A stretch of DNA of 64,000 nt from contig OX326959.1 of assembly GCA_946800325.1 (NCBI GenBank), forward strand, positions 39,856,908 through 39,920,907. The letters are read 5' to 3'. Positions 48,353 through 60,299 of this stretch are shown piece after piece; position 1 is the stretch's first letter, and each line of letters starts with the position of its first letter. A model generated the notes under the pieces. That model saw nothing but the letters and a program-made list of their open reading frames with translations. It did not search any database and was not told the DNA's origin. This DNA comes from Luzula sylvatica (lineage: Eukaryota; Streptophyta; Magnoliopsida; Poales; Juncaceae). Made by a program: the position numbers and the translations under genes.

Positions 48353-48977
48353 CTTTACATCTCGCTTTCGCTCAGCTAAGAAATCCGCTCTCCATTTGTC
48401 CAATCTCAGGTAAAATCTTCTCTCTATCTCTGTCTCTCTACAAAATCACTCATGAAGATAGATTGATTATCCTTTTGATTAAGAATTATTTTATAAGGGA
48501 GTAAGAACGAGCAATTTGTCTTGAATTGCTATTTGGTTTTATGATCTTTGTGCTGTTTTACTCTGGTTGCGATTTTATTTTGTGGGTACTTCAGTTTTAC
48601 TCTAATTGATGAATTTGAGTTCCGATTTTTGAACAAGCTACGATCTTTAATTGGGGTTTTAGGCGATCTGTACATTTCATCTTTCGTTTCTCGAATTGAA
48701 TTTCCTGTGAGTCTTCATGTGGCGATCTGTGTTGCCTCAGTCTGCAGCTGAAATCCTTATCAATATGATGGTATGAATCCAGTGCAGTTTGATAGGCCAC
48801 GCAAATACTCGTCACAGAGAATCAAGACGTGGTTCTTGTATCTCCATTGCTTGGTTCCTTTAATACTGGATTGTTTATCAAATCTCGCTAATTAATTCAT
48901 TTTCTTCTTATTTTCATAGGTGAGAGTATGTTGATGTAAGTTCGCATACAACCTGAGGTCTAGTTCAAATCATTCAG
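48353..48977 (+). repeat. 5' region shared with the gene at 63272 (copy upstream of the TPR-PB1 gene)
   Basis: Matches 62645-63332 in the same orientation over more than 600 bp, including CTTTCGCTCAGCT, the shared TCACTCATGAAGATAGATTG stretch, CTTGAATTGCTATTTGG and AGGTCTAGTTCAAATCATTC. In the other gene this stretch is first exon, leader intron and start of coding. Here the start-codon segment is deleted (about 27 bp after GATGTAA), so it can serve only as leader for the TPR-PB1 gene. Confidence 0.88.
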
Positions 48978-49327
48978 CCCCAATTCGATAACGAACCTAG
49001 CCTCTCTAATTGACAAGGTGCATTATTCTATTCATCAGGTTGACCCAATTTGGTGATTAAGAGAGTAGCAGGGCTGTTCTAGTAAAAAACCCTCTCTAAG
49101 CGAAAATACTTGTTCGTCTTGCTCCACTTTGATCCAAATCTGGCGATTCATCAGGTTGACCCAATTTGGTGAAGAGGGGAGCAATTGATTTGAATTTTGT
49201 TATATTTTGGCAAAAATTTCGTAATTTGGAGTATTTCAGTACAGACACAAAAACCCATCTTCCAATTGCCCCAATCGACCACTTTTGAAGTGATTTTTGG
49301 CCCCAAAACCTCAAATTTTCTCAACAG

Positions 49328-51358
49328 ATGGGTAAGTCCTCGACCAAGAAGAAGAAATCCTCAGGGGTAAAACCGTCAACCGATTTAAGCCCTGAACCCG
49401 TCGACAAAGACAACTCTATTTTTATCGAAACGGCACGAACTTTCAAAGAAGATGGAAACAACTTCTTTAAACGGAGAGACTATGATAGAGCTTTACGTAT
49501 GTATGAAAAGGCAATTAAAATCCTCCCCAAATTGCACGCTGATGTGGCATATTTACACAGCAGCATTGCCGAGTGCTATATGCAAATGGGCCCATCAGAA
49601 TATAGGAGAGCAATTCACCAGTGCGATTTAGCCCTTGAAGTTTCCCCTAAACACACAACGGCCCTTTTGAAAAGAGCGAGGTGTTATGAATTCTTGGAAA
49701 GGTTTGATTTGGCAAGGAGAGACGTGGATAAGGTTTTGAATTTGGATCCTAATCATTTGACCGCTTTGGAGATTTCAGAAAGGGCTAAACATGCGTTAGA
49801 ACAAAAGGAGACTGAATTGAACGATATATTTTTGGTTCCGTCCGAAAATGCTGACCTGGCGGTTAAGGACAAACCGAAAAAGAAGAAGCACCATAAAACG
49901 GTAGAAAAGGTCGATTTAGAAAAGGTGTCTGAAAAATGCAAAAACGGTAATTTGGAGGATGATAAGTGTAAATACGACAATTTTGAGGGGGGGAAGAGTA
50001 AAAGTGTCACAAAAGTGGTACAAGAAAAAGAAAAAGAAAAAGAAAACGAGCAAGAAAAACAAAAAGAAGGGCCTCTAAAATCATTTAAATTGATACTTGG
50101 AGAGGATATAAGAATGGCCCAAATACCATCTGGTTGTACCCTAAAAAAGTTACGAGAAATTGTGGAAAGCAAATATCCAGGTTTGAAGGGCAGTCTTGTA
50201 AAATATCGAGATAAGGAGGGTGATTTGGTAACTATCACCACTGCCGAGGAGCTTAAATGGGTAGTAGAATCTGCTGATCCACAAGGCTCCATTCGACTTT
50301 ACATTTCCGAGGGTAATTTTGCCGATGAGCCCCTCTTTAGCGAGAAAACTAAAAATAAATCCCAATTAAACGAAAATAATAATTGTAATAATTATATGTT
50401 TATTGATGAATGGATTGTGGAATTCGCGAAATTATTTAAAAACCATGTTGGGATTAGTTCGGACTCGTATTTGGATCTTCATAAATTAGGGATGAAATTC
50501 TACAACGAAGCAATTGAGGAAACGGTAACTTGCGAAGAGGCCCAAGAAATTTTTAAAATTGCAGAGGGTAAATTTCAAGAAATGGTCGCGCTGGCATTTT
50601 TCAACTGGGGCAATGTAAACATGTCTAGGGCTAGAAAACAAATCGTACCGGAAGATTTTACCACCGAGTCAATTTTGTCGACTCGAGTCGAAGAGGCGTA
50701 CCAGTGGGCCTTTGAAGAGTATAAAAAGGCTGAGCGACGGTACACCGAGGCCTTGAATGCAAAACCTGATTTTTACGAGGGCTATTTTGCAATTGCGCGA
50801 CAACAATTCGAGCAAGCTAAGCTTTGTTGGTACCACGGAATTGGTATCAGATCAGACATGGAGACTTTGGGAGTAGTGGTTTTGGAGATGTTTAACAATG
50901 CTGAGGATAATATAGAAAAAGGGGCCAAAATATGGGAGCAAATATACAAAAAGGAAAATTGGAAAAGCAAGAAGGGTGATATTGTAAATTTGGATAACGT
51001 GACGAGTCAAATTAATGTTTTTTGGGGTTCTATGATTTACGAGAGGTCGATTGTGGAATTCAAATTAGGGTTAGAATCTTGGCAAGAATGCCTTGCTGTT
51101 TCGGTGGAGAAATTTAGGGTTTCAGGCATGAACGAGACTAATTTAGCGATTATAATAAAAAATCATCGCGCAAATAAGAATTCCCGCGGAGGTATGCACT
51201 CCTATGGCATTGATGAAATAATCCAAGCATGGAATGAAATGTATGATTGGAAAAGGTGGATTGGGGGAGTACCGTCTTTTCGGCTCGAGCCGTTATTTCG
51301 TAGAAGAGCTCCTAAATTGCACCAAACTTTCGAGAGCTTAAATTTTGAAGAACTTTGA
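49328..51358 (+). CDS. TPR and PB1 domain protein (Phox/CLMP1-like)
   Basis: One uninterrupted exon of 676 residues; the ATG directly follows a TTCTCAACAG acceptor, so a leader intron is likely. A Lys-rich N-terminus (MGKSSTKKKKS) precedes three TPR motifs at about residues 33-150 (KEDGNNFFKRRDYDRALRMY is the first). A Lys/Glu-rich linker (about 180-248) leads to a PB1 domain (about 250-330) with the acidic KYRDKEGDLVTITTAEEL motif of the basic-partner-binding type. A second helical region (about 370-570) looks TPR-like. Arabidopsis Phox proteins and CLMP1 share this architecture; CLMP1 is needed for chloroplast partition, others may be HSP90 co-chaperones. The specific role here is inferred. 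Poly(A) signal AATAAA at 51627-51632. Confidence 0.92.
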   Translation: MGKSSTKKKKSSGVKPSTDLSPEPVDKDNSIFIETARTFKEDGNNFFKRRDYDRALRMYEKAIKILPKLHADVAYLHSSIAECYMQMGPSEYRRAIHQCDLALEVSPKHTTALLKRARCYEFLERFDLARRDVDKVLNLDPNHLTALEISERAKHALEQKETELNDIFLVPSENADLAVKDKPKKKKHHKTVEKVDLEKVSEKCKNGNLEDDKCKYDNFEGGKSKSVTKVVQEKEKEKENEQEKQKEGPLKSFKLILGEDIRMAQIPSGCTLKKLREIVESKYPGLKGSLVKYRDKEGDLVTITTAEELKWVVESADPQGSIRLYISEGNFADEPLFSEKTKNKSQLNENNNCNNYMFIDEWIVEFAKLFKNHVGISSDSYLDLHKLGMKFYNEAIEETVTCEEAQEIFKIAEGKFQEMVALAFFNWGNVNMSRARKQIVPEDFTTESILSTRVEEAYQWAFEEYKKAERRYTEALNAKPDFYEGYFAIARQQFEQAKLCWYHGIGIRSDMETLGVVVLEMFNNAEDNIEKGAKIWEQIYKKENWKSKKGDIVNLDNVTSQINVFWGSMIYERSIVEFKLGLESWQECLAVSVEKFRVSGMNETNLAIIIKNHRANKNSRGGMHSYGIDEIIQAWNEMYDWKRWIGGVPSFRLEPLFRRRAPKLHQTFESLNFEEL

Positions 51359-52107
51359 GTTTGAAATTTCTTGTGGATTTTTGTTTTGCGAGGTAGGCAT
51401 GATCAAAATATTTTTCTCTTTTCGTCCTTCTTTTTCATAAAATGGTGAATATTTATTACTTTTTTAACGATTGATTTTGATGTTTTTGTAGGTAATTCTG
51501 TTTCTTTTCTTCTATAGAGAGAGATTTTTATTCTTTTGCCACCGGTTAGTAGTTTTGTGTCTGATTCTTTGATTTTTTTTTTTTTTTTTTTAATTTAGAT
51601 GAGTTTGATTCTGATTGCCACTGGGAAATAAATTATTCTTATTTTTTCGCCTTCTATATTTGAAGTGCACTGTAGATTTATGATATATACTTGGACAAAT
51701 TTATATGTAAATATTGAATTTTTTTGGGACTTGTTTGTTTTGTGACTTGTTTGAAGAGCCTATCAAAAAAATATGAAAAGAGTTAGCAAAACAAAATAAA
51801 ATACTACTTGTTTGGTTAATTTGGTTTTTCTAAATCAAAACCAAACCGATACTCTCATTTTAATCGAAATGGTCCAAATAAACTGAACAATCAAATTGAT
51901 TTGATCGATTCAATTCCAACATCCAAAAGCAAAACATTAAAAATGAAAAAGAAAAAGAAAAAGAAAGCTTGGAATAAACCCTCGATTAAGAAAAGAACAT
52001 AATTCTCTCAGTTCAGATCTCAGAAACTCGTATAAACTCATCAATGTATAAGAATCAAAGAGGTTCCAATAATTACACTCTTTAATCTCTACCAAAATTA
52101 ACCAATC

Positions 52108-54011
52108 ATGAATCCTGATATACCAAACACAGCCTATAATGTCAAACTAGATCCACCCATGGAAGAGAGGTTGCTGAAAGCATCCTCATCGGGGGACGTC
52201 AGAGAACTCAAGGACATGGTGTTGAATGGTGTTGAAATTTTGCTCGGAACAACACCTCAGAGGAACACATGTCTTCACTTATCAGCCATGTTCGGACACG
52301 AGGAATTTTTCAACGCAGTTGTGGCGTTAAACCGATCTCTACTTACCAGCGTCAATATAAATGGCGAAACTCCACTGATCATTGTCGCGAAAATGGGTTG
52401 TTCCTCTTTAATGAAAACCTTGGTGAACAATGAGATCCAATTAAGAGAGGTGATCTTAAAAACCGACCGAACTGGAGATAATGCACTGCATCATTTCCTG
52501 CGAAATGGACAAACAAACCTAGCTTTAGAGACGATAACGATCGAACCGCTCTTGTCACGGCAAGTGAATAAGACGAACGAGTCTCCCATGTTTATCGCGG
52601 CTTCTAGAAACTTTTTTGATGTTCTCGAGAAGTTGTTGGAACTTCCTTTCTCCGAGCATCAGGGACCCAAAGGCCACAATGCTCTACATGCTGCTGTGGT
52701 TACCGGCAATGCAGGTAAGAACAAATGAATAAATGATAATACTTAATTAATTACATTTAACTTATTTTAACCAATAATTGGTTCTTTTAGGTATCGCTAA
52801 AATGTTAATGGAGAAGCGCCCCAAACTGGCTACAGAAAGGAATGCATTTATGAACACTCCGCTCGACTTGGCTGTGATTTATAACAAACAAGATATGGTA
52901 CGCGTAATACTCGAGCACGATGCTTCTTTAGGGTACGCTGTCATCATAAACCACAACCCTTATCTTGTTACAGCTGCACATCAAGGGCATGTGAAGATCG
53001 CCGAGGAGATCCTTCGTCATTGCCCCGATGCACCATGCTGTAATGAATTAGGTTGGAGTATTCTTCACCAATCAATAAACTCTGATCAAACAGAGTTTGC
53101 AGAGTTCGTCCTGAGAAACCCGCAACTAAGCAAACATACGATTAACATGCGCGAGTCAAATGGAGAGACTCCCTTGCATTTTGCAGTCAGAAAGTGCAAT
53201 CCTAAGATTGTTTGTGCACTGTTGGAACACAAGGACATGGACTCCACAATTATTGACAAAACTGGTTCTTCACCGGTCGATTTGGTCTATAATATCAACA
53301 AGTATGCCAACACTTTAAAATGGGTAAGTCGTGACTAATTTCATTATTGTAAACTTATATTCTTATTTTGTTTGATTTCTACTTTACTGATAACTCACAT
53401 AAACTAACACCATGCAGAATGAAATCTTGATGTTGTTTGCGAGAGCAGATCCATACACTCACACAGACTTTTATCGAAATCTTGCCAAGAGAGACTTGAC
53501 CGAAAAAGCCATAAAACAAATCAATTCGCTAACCAAAAGATATACAAACAACACTTCTCTTATAGCAATCCTCATTGCCACGATTACCTTCGCGGCCGCT
53601 TTTACATTGCCTGGAGGCTATAGTAGCGACGCAGGGAGCGAAGGACTTCCAATTATGGCGAAGAAGTTTGTATTTAAGGTCTTTCTTATATCGGATACAC
53701 TAGCGATGTGCTCCTCGCTAGCAGTTGCATTCATATGTATCTTGGCTAGATGGGAGGATCTTAATTTTTTACTTCATTATCGAGCATCTACTAAAAAGTT
53801 GATGTGGTTCGCATACATGGCAACTAGTGTGGCTTTCGCCACTGGATTTTATCCTGTTGTGGCTCCTACGAGCCCGTGGCTTGCGATTTCAGTTTGTGTG
53901 CTGTGTTTTTGTCTCCCAATTCTTACAAATTTATTGGGCGAATGGCCTATTTACAAACTTCGTTTTCGGTTGGGTCGCGCTTTCCAATCTGATATCCTTA
54001 ATATGGTTTAA
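52108..54011 (+). CDS. Ankyrin repeat protein with PGG domain, copy 2
   Basis: Exons 52108-52714, 52791-53323 and 53418-54011, 577 residues. It is a close paralogue of the gene at 31991: same start MNPDIPNTxYN, same splice phases, and near-identical PGG domain. The middle exon is 6 nt shorter and the most diverged, including changes in ankyrin surface positions (NTPLDLAVIYNKQ in place of CPPLHYGVVYDRK). Four C-terminal hydrophobic segments suggest a membrane protein. Role by family: defence or stress signalling (ACD6/ITN1 type). Intact frame and splice sites suggest it is functional. Confidence 0.93.
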
Positions 54012-54820
54012 AATGGGATTGATTTGTAATTGGCTTGCCAAGTATTCACAATTGAGTGAAGGAAATTTTATCGTTTTGAATACAAGGTTTCACTTTTTCT
54101 GTTTCATAACTCTTTAATTTTGTTCTCATAAAAATATAATTTAAAATATAATTTCCATAAAAGCTAACCAAATAATTAAATTAAAATAAATGGAAATTAA
54201 TATTAATATTCAGAGACTGCTTGTTCTATTTCTGTGTGGCCAGCTGGCCGCGTGTCATTAGTATAGTCATCCTAATGACACGCATTATACTTTGAATTCT
54301 GTACTCGAGCCCTCTCGTTGCCGTTTCATTAGTATAGTCAGAGAACATAAAACTTTCATCTCAAATGACACAAGTTCTAACTCAATTTCAGTTTCGAGTC
54401 GTTCAGGCCAAACTTTTCAACATATTTCGATTAGAACCGGGTTCGAGTTCGGGTAAGTCAGGTGGTTTTACCCGATCGAGTCATATTTTGCGAGCTCTAC
54501 TTATAGCCTAGAGATCCACCTCTATTGATGCCCGCATTATACTTTAATCTTTAATAAACGAGATTTTATCTCTTTCGAGGGGAGGAATGCTTATCTTTCT
54601 TCGGGTTATGTCTTGTGTGGTATTTGGCCGGTTTAAAAATAATAGAAGTCACGTAAATATTCCCAATAAATAAAAGTTCTCTCATTTCATTGGAAAGACA
54701 TGAATTGCTTATGTGATTTCACTTATTCCTAAATCATCTTTAATCGAATGAAAATCATAGAACAGATATTAAAATCCATCAACCCAACAAAAGCAATGGC
54801 AATAATGCAATTTTCCGCGA
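54012..54820. other. Intergenic, no gene seen
   Basis: Contains CATTAGTATAGTCA twice (about 54256 and 54328) and otherwise nothing of note. The FAR1-like relic begins after it. Confidence 0.45.
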
Positions 54821-56513
54821 ATGACACATTTTCCTCCTTGGTGGCCGGCGATTAAGTTGAGCAAGACTTATGAATCACTTCAGTTTCAAGACGACGAACA
54901 TGATAACCGTCCATATGTAAAAAGAGATCTACGAAATTTCATGAATAATTTGTGGCGCTTCATACAATTTGCAGATGAAGACGTCGAGACGATGCGGAGT
55001 TATTTCAAGAAAATAACAACTGATAATTCGGAATTTTATTTTGACATTGAGATCGATGATGATTATCGGTTCTTAAATGTTTTTGGGGCCGTTGCAAGAT
55101 GCAGGGCAGCTTTCAAGAAATTCGGAGATTTTGTGACTTTTGACACAAAATATGTGTAACAAATATGAATTTTCATTTGCTTGTTTTGTAGGGATTAACC
55201 ATCATTGTCAGTTGGTATTATTGGGACGTGCGCTTATAGTTCATGAAGACACAAAATCATATGTGGGGTTGTTTGAGACATGTATGGATTGTATACAAGG
55301 TTATGCGCCTCCTGCTGTAAATATTGATAAGTGATCAATGTATGGCTATGAAAAATGTCAAACGGGAAGTATTTTTTGAATATTCCTCATCGACGGTGCA
55401 TATGACATATCACGAAGAAGGTGTCGGAAAATTTTGGAAAATACGGTGCATATCAATCAATTTTAGCGGTTTTTCGTACATTGATTTTCGAGACATTAAG
55501 AGTAGAAGAATTTGAGATTGGATGGGGTGCGTTTATAAAAGAGTACAATCTCGAAGAGAATGGATGGTTCAAAAGGGTTGTACGTGGAGAAGAAGATATG
55601 GATGTCTGCTTTCCTAAATGATGTCTTTTGGGTGGGATGCAGTCTCCACAAAGAAGCGAGAGTATAAATCACTATTTCAAAGATACATTAACGATCGCAC
55701 AACGTTAAAACAATTTGTAGAACAATATGATAATACGTTGGTCGAAAAAGTGAACAATGAAAACACAGAGGACGAAAAATGTTCACAATCTTATATCCCG
55801 ACTGTTGTTGGGGTTAAATTAGAGAAGCAATTTCATACCCTTGCAAAGATTGAGTTTCGAGCAGAATTTGTCGGCAAGCTAGCTAGTGAGTGTGTTGTTA
55901 AAAATAATCTAGCGATGTTCTCACGGAATCCGAGGTTGTAAAATTAGTTACTTACGGATAAGATAAAATAACAAAACGCGTGTCATTCCTTGTTAATTAT
56001 TACAATGAGACGAACGAAACAAATTGCAATTGTCGTTGGTGTGTAAAGAAGAGTTCAGAGATACCCAATAAATAAGTTGTGAGAAGATGGAGGAAAGACA
56101 TAAAAATAGTTCACAACAAAGTTCATATTAGTTACGCCAATTTTTTGAGGCCAATGGAAGCAATTCGACACGACAAAATCTGCAACAAAACCGACGAGGT
56201 AGTCTATTTGGCAGAAAATTATGAGGAAATTATCTCGAGGTTATATAATTGTTGGACATGTTGAAAAAAAGTATCGTGGATCTGTCGAGGATGAAAGTAT
56301 TTATGAGGAAAACTATCTTAGAGATGAATGCATTTCTTTTATCAAGAATACGATCATACTTGATCCAGAACAACTTCGTCGAAGAGGTAAATCCCGTACA
56401 AAAAGATTGAAAGGAGTTGTCGACAAGACACGTAGGAAGAAGCAAAAGAAAACATCAACGAAAAAAGTCAAAAGTGCCACTTTTTTTAATTTTTCTTTAT
56501 TTTCACATCATTA
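54821..56513 (+). pseudogene. FAR1/FRS-type (MULE transposase-derived) pseudogene
   Basis: Successive frames together follow the FAR1 family order: an acidic-Asp transposase start (FYFDIEIDDDYRFLNVFGA), FxTFDTKY, then NKYEFSFACFVGINHHCQLVLLG, DQCMAMKN, the EFEIGWGAFI and TTLKQFVEQYDN segments, a weak SWIM-like CNCRWC, and an LDPEQLRRRGKSRTKR tail. It is broken: the first frame ends at 55159 after loss of two bases in a TG repeat, a stop and frameshift follow near 55333, and more lie near 55440, 55620 and 55940. The FAR1 DNA-binding N-terminus is not seen. It may be a dead gene of the FHY3/FAR1 family or a dead MULE; no terminal repeats were recognised. Confidence 0.88.
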
Positions 56514-57306
56514 ATGCAATATGATGTAGTTTTCTAAAACTTGATTGTAAACTAATTGTCACACAAATATACACGAAGAAATCATGATAAGAAGAAATTA
56601 ACAATTAATCAATAGTCTAAATTATGCTAAATATATGGTTAAAATAATTACCACATAAAATAGTTTTCCCATATATATCTATTTAAAAAAAAATCAAAAT
56701 ATATTTTACACATTACACCATTGTTTTGTACGAGAGAATATATGACACGTTATTAATTACATGTAAATTTAACGAATACATAATCATTTAATAAAAATAT
56801 ATATGTGAAACAATTTAATAATTAATTGAGAGGTTAAATTTATATGGATAATTATACCATATCCCTCAAATTCTCTCCGACACTTTCTATATCATCAATT
56901 AATAATTAATTAACATGGTAATTAACAAAAATACGCTATATTAACTGTTAATTGACATTGATTAAGAATTATTAATTTATATATATTTTAATTATATATA
57001 AATTAATCGTTAATGAAATATTTTTTTTTTTTTGTTAATTATCGTGTTAATTAATTGTTAATTATATATAAATACAGATTATTTTGAGGGAAATTTGAGG
57101 GCAACATATATGGCCTCAAATTATGTCATGCAAAAATTGTGGCCCAAAAATACAACAATTATCAAGATTTTTCTCTCAGGACGTTGATAAACCTTTACAT
57201 CTCAGCCGTAAATATTCCCTTGTGACACGTGGGAACATCTAACAGCGTAAACATCGAGTCGGTCCAGTCCTCTACAGTGTTGACAAACTGGAGCACATCT
57301 GTAGCC

Positions 57307-57349
<43 letters not shown>

Positions 57350-57406
57350 AGTTGGGCAAATCCAAAGATTATAGTTTTTTTTGTTTATACGATCGGTATA
57401 GAGATC
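56514..57406 (+). other. Intergenic and upstream region of the OS-9 gene
   Basis: AT-rich to about 57130 with many TTAATTAATT-type runs. A (CT)n microsatellite at 57309-57347 sits about 60-100 bp before the ATG, as expected of a plant leader or core promoter. Confidence 0.5.
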
Positions 57407-59650
57407 ATGAAAACCTTCAATTTTATCGTATTTACTCTTCTGATTTGTTTATCAAGTGTTCTACTCGAGAGTATTTTAGCGAATCAGGTTATCACCTCTT
57501 CTTCAGGTAGATATTTATTCTTAATTTTTATGCCATTTCTTAGTTCCTTTCTAAGTAAGAACTTTGATCGTTTTTGTAATTTGGGCCAATTATGTTCTTG
57601 GGCAATTTTCAAGTGAATATCCAGTATTATTATTGGTAATTACATTTGTTCAGGGTCTAAATTGTTTTCAATCGTATGACATTCAAATCGGTCCTTTATG
57701 AACATTACGAGTTCTGGATTCAAAGTGAGGTCTGATTTTTGAAAATTAACTGTATTGCAGTTCTAATTCAGAAACAATTTCCAATTGTGGATTTAAAACT
57801 TGTTACAAACTCTTCGCATAATCTTGGAGTATTTACTTCAATTCAGTTTTATTTAATTGAATTTTTGTATTTATAGGTTCAACATTTGGTCGCAGTCGTG
57901 ACCCGAGATACAACATTGAATTTCATTCATCAGACTCGTCCTTTATTCCAGTAAGTATTATTTTCAACCCTCCTTTATCCCAATTAAAACCCTCCTGATC
58001 CTCAATTGCACAAAATAATCCTCATTTATTATCCAATTGAACCCAAATCAGCCTCGTGTATTTTCAATTGAACAATTAAGCACCAATTAAGTGTAGAAAA
58101 AACAATGTTTAAACACAAAAATGTGGATAAGTTTGGTCAATTTGTTTAATTATTGTACTGATTTTTTTACAGGAAAATGGGCAGGAATTAGTGATTATGA
58201 CAAACAAAGAAGGGAAAAATTACAATTGTTATTTACCTATAGTCGAGGAAGAAAATAAGAAGGTCAAATCGGTATATTCACAAAATTCAAGCAATGTAGT
58301 TGTGGAGAGCGACAAAAAAATTATTAAAACTCCTGACGAGTTACTTGACATTCTAAAAGAAGAATGCTTCTACAGGGTAAGAGTTAATAAAATCTCTCAA
58401 TTGCATATATGCCCTTACAAAAGAAAGTTTTTATTTTATTTTATGTAGCATGAGGGATGGTGGTCTTATGAGCTATGTTACCATAAGAAATTGGCTCAAT
58501 TACATGTTGAGGACGAAAAGGTACAAATACAATTGAGAGAGCCAGAATCAAAGAAAATTTATTATAATTTATAAGGGGGTAATTCGTAATTTTGACATTT
58601 TGTTTGTTTAGATTGTTCAAGAGTTCATTTTGGGTGAATTTGATCCCGAAGCAACTGTGGCTTTTAACGAGAAACATGGTGATGCCAATTTGCTTAAAGA
58701 CCCCCGATCCAAAGATGCTTCTCAAAGGTATGATTTTTTCTTAATCATCCCTATAAACATCTAAAATTAGGCAACAAGTACATTATTTCATAGTTTTAAA
58801 TATTAAATATTACTATTAATTTGGGGAACTGACCAAAGTAGCGGTTTTCAAGAGAATATATTTGTCAACAAAAAAAGAAGAATTTTTTACTTTTTATCTA
58901 TTGATTGAATAATAATTTTCTGTTTCAAACTTTTGGTTTTTAGGTATCATGCCCATCAATATGGAAACGGCACTGTCTGTGATCTCACTAACCAGCCTAG
59001 AGAAACAGAGGTTCTTACTTATTTCTCTCTCCAAAAATCCAAATTTCCATTTTTGCCCTCTAAAAAAATACTTCATATTTATAGCGATCCTAATAAAACA
59101 CTTGGAAATATCATAAATGCCCTAGAAAAACGTGAAAATAAATAAATTTGATAATCCTATGAAACATGACAACTGTTTCGCACAATACCCCTACTTATTT
59201 ATATCTATATATATTCACTCTCATCGAAGGGGTAGTTTCGACATTATTTTTTTGTTTGGCGACTGCAGGTACGATTTGTATGCAGTGGATCAGGGACACA
59301 AGTTATAATAAATTCGATTAAAGAGATTTCTTCATGCAAATATGTTGTTATCGTTCAGGCCCCCATGCTTTGCAAACACCCGTGAGTCATTTTTATTATT
59401 TTTATTATTGTATATGTATCACAGGGGTACATATGGAATTGTACCTTATTTGTTATTTGTTATCAGTATTAGTTATTGACGTTATGTTGTAATGTCGAAC
59501 AGCTTGTTTCAACAAGAGAGGCCAACACTAAATGTACACTGCATCGAGATTCGTGCTGAAGATGAGGATTCTGTTGAAGAAAGCGAAAAAGGAACTGTGA
59601 TCGTACTTGAAAAAGGAAAAAGTACTGAAGTCCCGAGTCTGACCAATTAA
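57407..59650 (+). CDS. OS9: OS-9 homologue, ER lectin of ER-associated degradation
   Basis: Eight exons: 57407-57506, 57877-57950, 58173-58376, 58449-58520, 58612-58727, 58944-59010, 59269-59381, 59503-59650; 297 residues. Residues 1-26 form a signal peptide. The MRH domain spans about 70-250 with cysteines at 77, 123, 136, 201, 216, 234 and 246. The double-tryptophan motif is W130-W131 and Q143 follows at the spacing known for human OS-9 (W118 to Q130). R208, E230 and Y236 fit the other mannose-binding residues. OS-9 recognises trimmed N-glycans on misfolded glycoproteins and passes them to the HRD1 ligase complex through SEL1L/EBS5. No ER-retention tetrapeptide at the C-terminus. Confidence 0.95.
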
Positions 59651-60002
59651 AGATGATTTATTATTCTGTTTGAATTTTTGAATTTTATTTTGAACTTCGT
59701 ATTAGTATAATTTAAATTTAAATTTTGTTTCTGGTTTGAATATGTGAAAAGATACTATAACTGAAAGTATGTAAAGAATGTGTTTTTCGTTTATCAGATG
59801 CTCTTTCCAAATTATATTTTGGGATTCGAACAAGTAATTACTCTCGAGGATTAATCAACTTTCTTATAAACAAATCATGCATGTATAAAATCTCTTGTCG
59901 GTCCATCAAGGGAAACACCGAGGACCCTCAAGCAGCCATCATCGAGTGGTTCGAGATCGGCCTACAACTTTGTAAGGAATCCGGGGATTCGAGTTGATTG
60001 GG
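59651..60002. other. 3' flank of OS-9, no gene seen
   Basis: About 350 bp between the OS-9 stop codon and the LTR. No ORF or repeat signature was recognised. Confidence 0.5.
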
Positions 60003-60299
60003 TGTTATATATGTGATATATAATTTGAGTTTTGCAAAATAAATAAGTAGAAGGGTTTTTGTGCATAATTCCCATTTGAATGCACAAGGCATAGCTAACG
60101 GGTTTACCCGTTCGTAGAATGGATCGGGTCGTGTATTAAAGGTAAAGATGGGTTTTAGAGTTAATACTCGATATAATGGGCTTAATGAAGAATGTCCAGA
60201 GAAAGAAGAATCGGCATGGCGTAAGAGAGGTCGTTAGAGAGGAGAGCATCTCCATATGTTTAGGAGCCTAGACTAGATATAGGCTGGAATTCAGTTTTA

